Shown here one piece after another: positions 1 through 11,609 of a DNA stretch of 64,000 nt (position 1 is the first letter of the stretch; each line of letters opens with the position of its first letter). The stretch is taken from assembly GCF_029784135.1 (NCBI RefSeq), contig NC_073746.1:50056393-50120392 (forward strand). The letters are read 5' to 3'. Source of the stretch: Toxorhynchites rutilus septentrionalis. Lineage: Eukaryota; Arthropoda; Insecta; Diptera; Culicidae. A program made the position numbers and the translations under genes. The notes below the pieces were generated by a model that saw only the letters and a program-made list of their open reading frames with translations, was not told the DNA's origin and did not search any database.

Positions 1-113
1 TGCATTCAAGGCGTGTTACTTGGCATAGAAATCTCAACTAAGTACTAATAAAAATGACGCAAGTAATACTACGTTGAGACGGCGAAGTTCCTCTAGGAAC
101 GTTAGTGCCATTG

Positions 114-136
114 AAGAAGAAGAAGAAGAAGAAGAT
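114..136. repeat. GAA trinucleotide microsatellite
   Basis: A run of consecutive GAA units sits just beyond the 3' end of the mariner remnant that follows it on the opposite strand. It is seen directly. No function is implied. Confidence 0.9.
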
Positions 137-150
137 ACACTGTTTTGTTG

Positions 151-427
151 TTAAATTTGTGGCCATTCTAATAGTAACTTCAAAATGTCTCTATCATAAA
201 AATCATCATTGGCGAAATGACCAAAAAATAGTTGTTTGGTGCGGGGTCCGGACTATATGGTGGATGCATTGAACCATCCCAATCAAGCTCTCGAAATTGT
301 GTGGCCTTGCGTTGTCCTGATGGAACACAACGTCTCTTCTCTTGGCAAATAATGGACGTTTCTGGTCATTCGCTAGCTTCAAACGGTCCATGTTACCAAT
401 GATTAGTAAATTTTTGCAATACGAATT
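151..427 (-). pseudogene. mariner transposase fragment (catalytic core)
   Basis: This encodes part of a Tc1/mariner DDE transposase, the nuclear enzyme that cuts and pastes its own element. Reading leftwards on the minus strand, the segment DRLKLANDQKRP leads into HQDNARPH, which is the block around the second catalytic Asp of mariner transposases. Directly after NARPH the frame is lost. A second frame (residues HFANDDF, then LLLEWPQI and a stop at 151-153) resembles the C-terminal part of the family. N-terminal helix-turn-helix domains and terminal repeats are not visible, so only an internal to C-terminal scrap of a roughly 345-residue protein survives. It is certainly non-functional. Assignment to mariner is firm; the subfamily (irritans-like) is a guess. 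Confidence 0.8.
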
Positions 428-1008
428 ATTCGTACATATTACGCGATAAAAATGGTAAAAAAAGTTTCAAATCGGCCAGTTTAACCCAGTATAAGCAGTC
501 GGTTCAACGATGGTTTAACATATACCGTTAACATGTTATGTGAACCCAACTTGTATGCATGTATTGTATTGAATTTATTTAGTAATTATTGAGCTATATT
601 TATTCATTTATTTACATTAGCGCAAGTGCACCAATTATGCAATTATGGAGGACATATGTCACCAACTTGCAGAAATTGCCGGATAAATACTCTATTTTAG
701 ATCAAAAGTATACAAAAGTATACTTTTTCTAGCAGTTTGAACTCTCTTTTTGAAGATTCGCACTGATATTTCGATGATTAATTGACTAAATTGTATAAAG
801 AAACATGTTTGAAAATGCCACTTTCATATACCCATTATGGTAATAGTGTTCCTAGTGTTTCGTAATAAGTGTACCTATTATGGCAATGGTCGGTGTTACA
901 TGGAAAAAGTGTTTATAGGATTCTGATAAAACTCCAACAATAATTTTTTAAATAAAAGTATGTCTTTAAATCTTATTCTTAGTATACAATACTATGCCGT
1001 TGATTCTA
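428..1008. other. no gene seen; AT-rich intergenic DNA
   Basis: No coding pattern or paired terminal repeat was found. A phrase close to ACCAATTATGG or its complement recurs near 631, 830, 873, 1366 and 1684. This suggests a very old DNA-transposon remnant, but its ends could not be located. Confidence 0.4.
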
Positions 1009-1245
1009 CACTCGACAAAAATTATGGGAACGGAGCGCGAAGCCGATTTTTAAGTGATTTTAGAAACGATGTAACTTTGTGAAAAACCAACGCATGAAGA
1101 TGGGATTTACATCATTTTAAAGTTTCATTGAAAGCTTCAAGTTTTGAGATGTAATACTTGAATGCTTCTATCTTTTTGTGTGTAGATATAGTGAATAACA
1201 ATACTGAAAAGAAAAAAAAACGATTTTTTCTGTTTTCTACAACGT
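1009..1245 (+). repeat. partial copy of the CTCGACAAAA palindromic MITE
   Basis: The stretch starts with TACACTCGACAAAA and runs through a GTAACTTTGTGAAAAA-like block and a TTTTGTGTGTAGA block. It matches the left half of the palindromic element at 52057-52402 in the same order. The right arm is missing, so this is a truncated copy. It carries no coding capacity. Confidence 0.6.
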
Positions 1246-2600
1246 ACAACCATAATAGGAACATAGCAGCTCTGATTTTCAGTTTTGTAGCGATTTCGTA
1301 CAACTATGATAGGAACAAGCTAGCTTTCGATATTGCGATAATTGGCACGTAGATGTAAAAATGTACCAATTATGGTAATACAAAGATACATGCTTATTTC
1401 GAAAAACTTGTATAAATTGGTCGAATCACAACATCAAGAAGGTTGTAATGTATGCGTCTACAGTGTGTTTGCATCAAAACAGCCACTTCACAGCAAATAA
1501 ATCTCATTATTTTGATCACATATTCCTTACCAAATGCTAAGAAGCAAGCATCAATGGGACACACTATTTTGAAACAAAACTTTTCAACAAAAGACAAAGA
1601 AGATTTCTGATGTTTATAAATCATATTGAAGCCTTTAAAAATAAGGCATGTTTTCTAAAGTTATAAAAAACTCACTCGTATTATCATAATAGGTACTATT
1701 GCGATGATAGGTTCTTCTACCCTAGATTTATATACAACACATTCGGGAAATATCACGAATATGACAAAGCCCAGGCGGCATTATGTGAGGCCGGCGCTAT
1801 GCCCCTTGCAACATTGGCTTGAAGCCCTGTGTCAATTGAAACGTCATGATGGATCCGGAAAACATTCAATTGATCGAAACATCGATCACAATCGTCCACA
1901 GAACGTTTATGAAGTTGCCCTCGACCAAATCCGATAGCGTAACGATGGAATCGTCAGATCAAAAAGTAGTCAATTATCAGCACGGCAATTTGGTTAATAA
2001 TATGATGATTACATTTTCTTCGCGGGTGCCAGTTATGACAATTATCAAAGTTATCGATACCGCGTAGTAAAATGTACCAATCGTTGGTAGGGATATGTAA
2101 TACATCATTTTATTCATTTTAAATACAGTTGGTAATATTTACAAAAAAACATGTACATTCTACTCGTGCCGTAATCATTTGCATTCAATATGAAATGTAT
2201 ATAGAAGAAACAAAACAATGTTGGAAGTACTCACGGTTACATGATATTTGATCGAAAATTCTCATGAAATCATTCAACTGTTTGTTTTTTAACAGATGAT
2301 AATTGTATCGTGGCTTATTCCGATTATTTATATGGTAAAAAGGTCCAGAGAGCAGTATGCTTAGTTCTCGAAAGCAGTGACATTTTCGGTAAAATTTTGA
2401 TCAATTGGCGATTATTATAAAAAATATTTTTTTTAAAATTTCGTACGCGGGTGGAAATTTGTGTCAGGGGGAAGTAGAAATGTGGATTGAAGTTAGTTGA
2501 ATGAAGATGCAGATTTGTATTCATTAGTCCCGTCAATTAGATTATTCTAATAATTGATTGTCATCCTCGCTCATACACGCTCGTCAATTCATTTCTAGGC
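1246..2600. other. no gene seen; decayed intergenic DNA
   Basis: Only short frames without recognisable domains occur here. The frames around 1704-2067 have no start context, splice sites or motif that I would defend as a gene. Confidence 0.4.
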
Positions 2601-2675
2601 AAGTCAATGCATGTTGACGACGATTGCCGAAGTAGTGCTAATTGAAGCGAAGCGACTGAGAAAAGAGTCGATATT

Positions 2676-3053
2676 TATGTTTCATCTTCGAAGATTTCGG
2701 GCCCTGGTCGTGATAACTTCCTGGGAAGATGCTTGGGAGGCTTCACACAAAATGCAAATGAGAGCTTCAATGCTTGTATTTGGTCGATGTCTCCAAAAAT
2801 CATTCATTGTAGAAAGAAAATTTTGGAAATTGCAGCAAACATAGCAACCCGTAACTTCAATGATGGTCTACAAGGCATTTTGGAGGAAATGAAAGAACTT
2901 AAGCTTGAAATTGGACCGGAGTACAACAACTTCTGCGGAAAATCGGTCAAAGAACAAATCGATCGAGCAGAGATGTGGACGTCAGAAGCAACTAGAGAAG
3001 CCCGTAAGTCCAATTTGACAACAAAAAAGGGACAGAAAGATCATCGCGTTTAA
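2676..3053 (+). pseudogene. Mutator-like transposase C-terminal fragment
   Basis: The frame beginning GRCLGGFTQNANESFNA is the signature of a transposase-type protein common in arthropod genomes (TQNxNESFN motif, Mutator-like as far as I can tell). It continues with the expected KILEIAANIATRNFNDG helix, a YNNFC segment and a charged tail rich in EAR and RK ending at 3053. About 110 C-terminal residues are readable. Upstream coding (from about 2611) is out of frame and the catalytic N-terminal half is missing. No paired terminal repeats were found, although the AT-rich DNA to about 3370 may be the element's own 3' end. The motif is seen directly; the superfamily name is from memory and moderately sure. 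Confidence 0.6.
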
Positions 3054-3369
3054 AACGCGTTTTTCTCGAAACCATGTTATGCAAACTGGTGGGAGTTCTA
3101 CCTCCGGAACCGTCCATCCGATTTTGATGAATTTTTTTTCAGATTCTCCACTAAATTTCCACAAAATCGTACGTAGGATTTTTTTGATATTTTGAAAAAT
3201 AAAATTTTGGTGAATGATTCCGCCTCGATTTTTGAGGCAAAAACGTAATTTTATTATAAAAAATGTCGTCATTTCGTCAAAAATCAATTAATCCAAAAAA
3301 TCCTACTAACGATGACAGGAACTATATCCAAGATTACGTAAAAAAAGATTGGTTTGAATATGTTTGAAT

Positions 3370-5034
3370 TTTGCTGTCAAAACAAACAACCAAACAGAAC
3401 CGGCTATCAAACAGGAGACATTCCATGTAAAATTTCGCTCGTGGAATTTAAGTGTTTAAGTCGGAAAATTTTGGAATATTCGATACTTTCATGAGCTTAA
3501 TTCATCGTAGATAATTGTTCAGTGTAGTTTGTGAGACGGTAGGTGGTGTTGTTGCTTATCAATGCTCGAAAAAAATTTTGAAATTTCGAGCCCATTCGGG
3601 GTAACACCGACACCTTCAGTCACACAGTAACGACACCTGGTTAGTGTTACGCAGACAGGAAAAAAATGCGTTCTTACTTTTTGTAGATGCCTCGTGTTTA
3701 TATACCAAAGACATGTCATCAAAAAAGCCTGGCAGAGCTCATGGTATCCCTTCATTCAACGTTCATCGGCACGTATCACGTGTCACATTTTCACATTCCA
3801 CCCAAGTTGGGATCATAAAGTGTCCACATAGTATATAGATAACCTCTTAATAATTTGAAATTATTGTAACAAGTTTTCATTCTTTTCTTCAAAGGTGTCA
3901 GTTTTATCCGACAGGGTGTCGATCTCACCCGCACTCCCATTTATTTCACCTGAAAACATTAATTTTTGTATTCTATCAAAATTCGAGTTCTACTCAAAAA
4001 ATGATCAACAGATCCTGTAGAATGGCTCATGAACAGTTGAAGGGAGGTTCTGTAACGAATACAAGTCGAATACACATGGTACACCTTGGGAACATGTGGA
4101 AATCCTTAGGGTGTCGGTTTTACCCTGATTTCCCCTACCTAATGAAACTATTATATCAGATTAATCATAGTAATTTATTTTCTCGTTGAAAACAATCGAA
4201 AATCACATGCTTTTTTTGGTATTCATAGTGTACTACCCCCTTAACGGCTGTTACAGTTTTTTCTGCAGCTCCTAGATAAAACTTATTCAGGTTCTGATGA
4301 ATTTTTGAAAAAAAAAAAATGACTGATATTCAAACTCATGACCTTTGCATCGATGATGCTCCATTAAAAATTTAATGACAAACAAACGAACGTTAGCTTA
4401 AAAAACGCTTACGGCATATGCTCATTTCAGTAGTTCGTCGTGTGTTGTACAAAAGCTGTATGCGGTTGAATAAACTTTTTCAAAAAGTTTTTCTGGTATA
4501 TTATCCAGGTAAATATTAAGGGTTGAACATAAGCTTCAATTTGGTCAAAATGAACCTTTATACCATTTATAGTTCAGAATATCATACTCGATGCTATTAT
4601 TTGACCATTATTGAACCTTGTTGTGATATGTTTTCAATGATTTAACCAATATCATTCAATGAAATGATTTAATCTATAATGAAATAATAAATCAATAATT
4701 CGTCTAAGATCCCATAGAACCTTAACCAAAAAAATCATTACCTTTATTTGAGCAGAAGAGTCTACGCGAAAATATACACGCAACCCAGATATGCGTGTTC
4801 AAAATTCTCACTAACCAATATATATTTCATATGATGTTTCTGATAAGGCGAAAAGCTTGTTTCGAAGTAAAATCATTTTGAGTGCTTAAAGACCAGAGAA
4901 ATGAACAAAGTTTTCGGCAAAGGATGACTAGAAGATCGTATATTTCCATGAATTTAAATTACGTACGATAGGGATGCGAATGTGTTCCATCGAGATGGAA
5001 CCCATGGACACACAAAGACGAAAAAATAAAGACC
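3370..5034. other. no gene seen
   Basis: This is an AT-rich stretch with short chance frames. The phrase GGTGTCGGTTTTACCC (near 4110) is echoed by GTGTCAGTTTTATCC near 3895, and the simple (A)n run near 4308 is unremarkable. Nothing is annotatable as a gene. Confidence 0.4.
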
Positions 5035-5384
5035 CTGATGACCAGGGTTGCCACATATACAGAATATTCTGTATTTCACAGATTTTTCGCCAAATTTCAG
5101 ATACAGCATCTGTATATACAGCATTACAGATTTTCAGCAAAAATACAGAATTTACAGATTATTTTAAAATTCAATTTTAAATATTAAATTTATAACATTG
5201 AATACATAGATACCTGAGTTAAGTAACATAGAATTCCTAAGTTATGTATGACCATAATCAATCCGCCAATCGTATATTGACTAATTTAAACGATCTTATG
5301 ACTAAACCGCTTATACTGTTCCTAAACATTGTTTTACGCCATTCGCACTTTTCAATCAAAAAGTTCTCAATTTTGCGAACTTTA

Positions 5385-6441
5385 TCTATATATATATAAA
5401 TGGATTTCTGTCTGTCTGTCTGTCTGATTCTTATAGACTCGTCGGAAACTACTGAACCGATCTACACGAAAATTGGTGGGTAGGGTTTTTTGGGGCCGCG
5501 GAAGGTTTTCGTGATAGTTTGAGACCCCTCCCTCCTCTCTCAGGGGGGGCTGCCATACAAATTGAACACAAATTTCTACATTACTCGAGAATTATTCAAG
5601 CAAATAAAACCAAATCAGGCATGTGGAGGTTTTAGGGGGCAAGGAACATTTCTTAGGTGGTTCAACACTCCACCCACCTTTCTGAGGGGGGCGGGAGAGG
5701 TGGTGTGCCATAGAAATAAATCACAAATTTCTGCATAACTCGAAAACTAATCAAGCACAATTTGGGATGTGAGTGTTTTTGGGTATGAGAAATTTTTCTG
5801 TGATGGTATGACACCTCTCCCTCCCTTGGAATGGAGAGGGGGTCCCATAAAAATATTACACATAATTCAACCAAAAATATTCCAATCAAACATGACAATT
5901 GAAAATTTTCGGAAAACTCTGAAGGAAAAAGGGAAAATTCGGAAATTTAAATTCCCATATGTTTTATAATTGCATAGTGACAAGTGCTGTTAGTCCATTT
6001 GATGTTTACGCTAGCGAAATTGATCTTTGTTCGAAACTGGAAATGGATTTTAATGTGATGGAACGCACTCCTATATCTTCTTCTATCTATACTAATAGAA
6101 AAGTATCGCCGAATGTGTTGATAAGAGAAAAACTCGAGAAAGGAATTATCGGATTTAGGGCTGCCTTCATTCTATCACATTTTCTGTATAAAACATTTAT
6201 CCCATGTAACGGATAAGCATGTTGTGGTTGAAGAATCTTTTACGAAAATTGTCTCTGAAAATAATCTGATATTAGAATGATAGTAAAAGGTAAATTCAAC
6301 GGGGTCAATTAGAAGATCAATCAATGAACAGTTCTGTGATTGGACCCATGAACTTGCTCATAGTAGGAAAACGTGAATGGTTGAAGGTATTTATAACAAA
6401 AAACTAATTTTGGGCGGGTCGAAGCTTGCCGGGTCAGCTAG
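5385..6441 (+). mobile_element. non-autonomous Helitron, complete (copy 1)
   Basis: It begins with TC in a TCTATATATATA stretch and ends with GGGTCAGCTAG. It lies exactly between a host A (5384) and T (6442), as Helitrons insert without target duplication. The 5' part carries TCTGTCTGTCTG and ACTACTGAACCGATC, and the 3' part ends in the CCGGGTCAGCTAG terminus. Between them are three G/C-run blocks (near 5527, 5669 and 5816), a short version of the minisatellite in copy 2. There is no Rep/helicase gene, so it must have moved in trans. Copies 2 (11302-14400) and 3 (63477 onward) share both internal and terminal sequence in opposite orientation. Confidence 0.85.
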
Positions 6442-6442
6442 T

Positions 6443-6860
6443 AATGAGATAAAACTGTTATTGTTTATCATGTTGGGTAACTTACGTTTGGAGAGCTTCA
6501 TGCAACGATTCGTTGATGCTGACCTTGATGTGAATGATTTTGAAGACTTTCTGAAGAAGCCTGAGGATGTTTGCGTTGGTATCGATGCAGAAGAAGTTGA
6601 AAAAGGATTGGATGCAGCTAGGAAGTTGATCTTCAAATCGTTTTTTCATGACTTCTATATTGAACTGGTGAAACAGAACTGCAGACTTGATAAACCCTCA
6701 AGATTACGTCAAGCTACTCTACCTTAATGATTTAATGCGCCAATTTTCTTAATTCGTCGAAACAGGTAAAAAACAAGGCTTGGATTACGAATTCAGGCTA
6801 CTCAAGACGAATCTTATGGGTCATAAATTGAGTGAGTTGATTAGATATAACAGCTGGGGT
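6443..6860 (+). pseudogene. decayed coding segment inside the hAT-like element
   Basis: Directly after the Helitron 3' end, a frame of about 94 codons reads NEIKLLLF, then a strongly acidic block (VDADLDVNDFEDFLKKPED) and FFHDFYIELVKQNCRLDK, with a stop at 6725-6727. A second frame continues with LLKTNLMGHKLSELIRY to about 6846. The coding character and position inside hAT-type ends suggest the remains of its transposase. I cannot identify the catalytic or C-terminal dimerisation motif, so the assignment rests on context alone. The frame upstream of 6442 belongs to the Helitron and is not part of this gene. Confidence 0.4.
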
Positions 6861-6943
6861 TGAATGCCAAAAGGCGTGATGGGAAATTTTTGTATACATT
6901 GCCATTGCTAAAGTAGTTTGTAAGACATTTTTGATGACATTCA

Positions 6944-6979
6944 TCAACATGTGTTGACCATTCATCAACATGTGTTGAG
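6944..6979. repeat. tandem duplication of an 18-21 bp word
   Basis: CATCAACATGTGTTGA occurs twice in immediate succession, separated by CCATT. The unit is itself nearly palindromic (CAACATGTGTTG). It is a local duplication inside the hAT-like element. Confidence 0.8.
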
Positions 6980-7040
6980 CTTTACCAACAAAACAAACAA
7001 AACTGCAACATCCCAATTATGAGAATCTTCGTAATACTAA

Positions 7041-7178
7041 CCTCGAGCCAACCGCGAGTAATCGGTTACATGTTACTAACATAGTCGTAAGACAAAAATT
7101 GTCAAAATATTGAACTCCCGGCCCCGTCAGGCTAACGCCATATGTGCCTTAATAAAATATATATTTTGGAAAAAAAAA
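7041..7178 (+). mobile_element. 5'-truncated 3' end of the I-clade LINE
   Basis: From CCTCGAGCCAACCGCGAG to a terminal A run, this segment matches the last 140 bp of the LINE at 54639-59156 (59019-59158) at nearly every position. That pattern is expected of a dead-on-arrival insertion made by target-primed reverse transcription, which commonly stops after a short 3' stretch. It lies inside the hAT-like element and so post-dates it. No unambiguous target-site duplication was found around it. Confidence 0.85.
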
Positions 7179-7629
7179 GTCCGGAAATCGGTTGGCTCCC
7201 ACAATTATGAACTCTATTTTAATAGCGAAGAACTATATATCACCTAATTTAGTTTTTGCTAACGTAAGAACAATTGTCACCACTCACGCGACACGAGACT
7301 AAGACAAACTATGTATCAGCTCAAGGAAGAGCGTCAAGTATGAAGTTGAAGGAAAATTTGAAGACGCAGTTCAACAAAACCATGTAAAAACATCATACAA
7401 ATCAGAGGCGAAAAACTATTTTATGATTTATTTTGTTGTATTGACACGGCTTCAACAACCCATAAATAAATAATAAAAAAAGTTTAAAGTGAAAATAGAC
7501 CTTTATTTTCATTGTTTTCCCTCAAATTTCGGATACAGATTTTTTATACAGATTTTTTGGCTAAAAATGCAGGTATACAGTTTTTTCAGAAAATTATACA
7601 GAATCAAATGTGGCAATCCTGCTGATGAC

Positions 7630-10600
7630 GAACAATACTCCGAAATTTGGGTCTAAAAGGTTTGGCCATCAAAATAAAAACGATTAAACATAGATAAGAT
7701 TTAAGTGAAATTAGCAATTAGAGCTCGGCAGTTATTATCTAGACAAAAACTGTCTTCGACAAAGTTGTTGTATTTGATAGAGCGCTCATTTTTATTGTGT
7801 TGTGAAAAGTAGGGTGACCAAAATTTTCGATGAAATGAAAAATTTAACTTTCTTATCTTTATAGATAGAGGTGGGCATAGTTCGACAATGTTGAGCCCCA
7901 GTTATTGTAAGCAACTTTGTTTTCTTCTTACGACTTTTAGAGCTTATGAAGACCAACGTTTTGCGATGCAGAACATGTCAATATCCTACTTAATCATATT
8001 CAAAGTTATTGATGGTTTTCACTCATTTTTAATTCACTCAAATATGAAAATAACATAGTGTTGAAAATTTAACATTTTGTATAGTGAATTATGCTTTTTC
8101 AAATGCCGCCAAAAAAAATTTTTTTTTATGGTCGTCTCAGAACCTTTTTTTTGTGAAGAAATATCAATAACATTGATTAGAGTTGAGATATTCACAAGTT
8201 CTACAGCGCAACATGTTTGTACATTTAAGCTCGTGAAGTTTTTCGGAGACAGTTTGCTTTTCGACCGTAAAGGTTGCTCAAAACAAGATGGAACACAACA
8301 AGAAAGCTATAAGCTGCAAGAAAAAATAGGGTACCGAAACCAACAAAACGAACCCAACAATGCCGAGTAATCTAAAGTGCGCGACAATCGCATTTGCATG
8401 CAAAATGTGCTTTCACCGTACCGAAAAGGGCCAATTTGTGTACGATAGACGCACAAAGTGTAGCATCGCAAAGGTATAATCTTCTTTGATGTGTGAAATG
8501 TGAGCAGCTTCCACTGCAATCTTCTCTCTGTTGGGTCTCTGTGCGCTGACCGAACTACGAATGCGGATGCCATGTGCTCCCACTCGGGTAGGCTAGCCAG
8601 GAATAGTCTTAACTTTCCCTTCTTAAAAGGGTGTTTCCGCATCATGTTGGTTGCCGGAACTGCAGCTACTATAGATGTTGGGAAAATTTTGCCGCATTCT
8701 CACATAGTATTGAGTAATATGCTTTCTACCTTTGCGGACGGTACGACTGCTGCCCTAGAACAAAACGTCCGCTTTTAGGTGGACCGAAGTGAAGTCTGTC
8801 TGGACGTTAGAGGGAATTAAATTAATTCTCCTGGGAGTGGGGAACAATTCTGGTTGACGCAAAAACGTGGCAATTAGGTGAGCCTTGCTCAGGTGTGAAT
8901 GACTGCTTGTAATTCATTGCATAGCTGGAAATGTATTTTTGTTGATGCAAATATGCGTTCAAACCACGATTTTTTCTTTTACTGCTAGCTCAGCAAAATT
9001 TCACAAGTGACGCCCCAGCAATTGGCATATTCCAACTTAGAATGCCGAGGACTTTGGGGAGTGGTTCGCATCGTTTAAAGTACCTATAATATAGCCACAA
9101 AGCATTGGCAAGCATATTTTTTGGGTTTATTGAGCACGGCAGCACATTGGCAGCCCACTCTACTTGGAACAGGTTAGTCATAAAATTCCTTGCCTCGAGA
9201 TTAGCGAAAAATAAAAGAAACAATAATCGTAAAAAAATCGAATCTATTACTGTGGCAAAGCCACATAAATTGGGCTCTGTTGCCTGCCTGTGGGCGATCC
9301 GCGATCCGTCTCATCGAGCGGCAGCCATCCTTCTCAATCGCTACATAATGGATGCTATAAAATCTGGGTGGATACCTGTAATTTAAAACAATTTCTACAC
9401 GTAGAGAGCATACGCACACACCGTTGGAAACACCGGGAAGCAATTTGAAACGCATTATCCCCGGTACTTGGGGATGCTTGATTGATTGAATTCGTAATGA
9501 ATTGTTTCTTTTTTTTGCTACTCAACTCGGGCTTGCGGAAAATCCGATTCGACATGAGGATAATTAGATTTGTGCAGGTGTATTACATTAGCGAACTGAT
9601 ACTGTTGGCGGTTTTTTTTAAATCCGATTCTAAATCGTTGTTATATCCACTAAAGCTAGATATTGTTCGACAGGTCGGTTTAAAGATAATAGTTATCCTA
9701 CTAATCCCGGATTATATTGCAGTGGCATAAATGAATTAGAACCACTAATTGCATTCAATCTAAAAAGAGGAAACCACTCAGCAATAACGAAATGCATCAG
9801 CGCGTATTTGTTAACGTCATATTATCGAACGAGAGGATCACTCACAATTGCATCAATAAATCGAAAATGCCCATTATCTGATATTGCAAGGAAACAAAAT
9901 TCTAATTTCACCCGATTATGCATTCATCACGGTCTGATGTGTTCGGTATAATGTGTTCCCATTCCATTGGATTCGTTCGATAATATTTGGTTTGTTTCTT
10001 CTTCCGACTATTTGCATAACACTAGCATCTGTTAACGATTAGCGAAAGCGAACAATGATTCAATTTCGAAAATCTAGAATCTCAATTTGTACGTGAATGT
10101 TTCAATATATGTACGTAACATAAATGCACTTCAAGATTTTAAAATATTGTGCCACAAAATAAAACGAAAAATCGATTCTCGACTCTTTTGTTCTAAATAC
10201 GGAACGAAATTATGAAGTGACACTTCTACTCTATTTCGAAATAAAACAAAAACCACCATTCGAAACACTTCAAGATAAGGTGCAATACTGTGGGTTTGTT
10301 GGAACCGGAAATGCTGCAGCTCAACCTTGAGAGGTAAAAGTCGAAAGGATAATCCATCAGCAGGATCGTTAAGCACAAGAGTCACAACTACTCAACCGGC
10401 ACAGCACTCACAAGAAATAAACCATTACAAATTTCCAAACGGAAAACGGAGATTAAATATAAATTTAATTACAGCAACCAACGCTCCACTTATCCCCGGC
10501 CCTCATGGTAAGCGAGAGTTCGTAGCCTAGCACATAAAACACACCAAATGAAGAGCATGGGATCGGTCATTACATTTTATGCTTTCGGCCACTAGAAACA

Positions 10601-11300
10601 TGGCCAAGCACAAAGGACGGACAAAATGAGCTGATGCAATTCATCCGTCGGCCACATCCAACTGGTTGAACGCTGTACACTTGACATTATGCTTTTATAG
10701 ATACTGTAAACTAGCACACAGCATTGTTTGCGTCATTAGGGATAAAGTGGAAATGTTACTTATCCTTCAGGGCTCTCACAGTACCATTAGAGAAATAAAT
10801 TCCACAAGTCGGATGATTCTGATCCCGTTTATATGCTATCACTTACACTGTAAATGTGATGCAAAATACGTTCATGTAATAGTATACAGCAACAGTTTTC
10901 TGGTTTGGATTTCATAATTGATTTCTGTTCATCACATAACCTAATTGAAATGAATGATTACTCCAACTATTATAGACATCAAATATTACGAGAAATTTTC
11001 GAAAGGATAATAAATCTGCAACTATTCTTACATATTTATGCATTCTCAATGTTGAATGGATCTTTAAATGTAATTTGCACAACTGATTACGTTTATGTGT
11101 TTCACAATATCTTCAATTTATTCCATTTCGAGCTTGGTGTATGTGTGTGGAATCAACATTAGGCATGAATGTCCGCTCCTTGAGTTATCCATTTTTGTTT
11201 TTGAGAAGGCTTAAACTTCATCAGTTCAACTATGTTTCTCCGATGATCACCAAACGAGAAGTGGTGTGGTTTCAAATCGTGAATGGCTTATTCAAACCAA
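7630..11300. other. no gene seen
   Basis: About 3.7 kb of AT-rich DNA with short overlapping frames on both strands. None has a recognisable domain, a signal peptide with supporting promoter, or paired splice sites. No transposon ends were paired here. A host gene with short exons could be missed by eye. Confidence 0.35.
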
Positions 11301-11609
11301 ACTAGCTGACCCGGCAAACTTCTTCCCGCCCAAAATTTGTTGTTTGTTATCAATATCTTCAAACATTCACGTTTTCTTACTAAGCGCAAGTTCATGAGTC
11401 CAATCGCAGAAGTGTTCATTGATTGATCTTCTAATCGAACCCGTTGAATTTATCTTTTACTATAAAATTCCTAGTACTTCTACCAAAACTCATCATTATA
11501 ATATCAGATTATTTTCAGACACAATTCTTGATCAAGATTTTTCAACCACTTGCAAATAACATGTTTCTCCGTTACATGGAATAAATGTTTGATACAGAAT
11601 ATATGATAG

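Larger units (their letters stand above)
5043..7621. mobile_element. hAT-like DNA transposon, nested and decayed
   Basis: The left end reads CAGGGTTGCCAC and the right end is its near-perfect inverse (read inwards CAGGATTGCCAC). Both are flanked by the identical 8-bp duplication CTGATGAC (5035-5042 and 7622-7629). An 8-bp target duplication plus a CAGGG-type terminus is the hallmark of hAT elements. Subterminal DNA at both ends is dense in CTGTAT/ATACAG and TTTTCAGC-type words in opposite orientation. The element was later split by a Helitron (5385-6441) and a LINE 3' fragment (7041-7178). Without these it would be about 1.38 kb. A decayed frame lies at 6443-6860. The boundaries are strong; autonomy is lost. 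Confidence 0.85.

Noticed and set aside
1704..2067. Overlapping plus-strand frames of 70-77 codons as a gene
   Set aside because: No domain, start context, splice sites or promoter; two overlapping frames of similar length suggest chance.
6923..7015. The CATCAACATGTGTTGA repeat as a CRISPR-like or regulatory array
   Set aside because: Only two units with almost no spacer, inside a decayed transposon; simple local duplication is enough.
7009..7208. CCCAATTATGA and CCCACAATTATGA as a target duplication of the LINE fragment at 7041
   Set aside because: The words differ by a 2-bp insertion and do not abut the fragment's ends.
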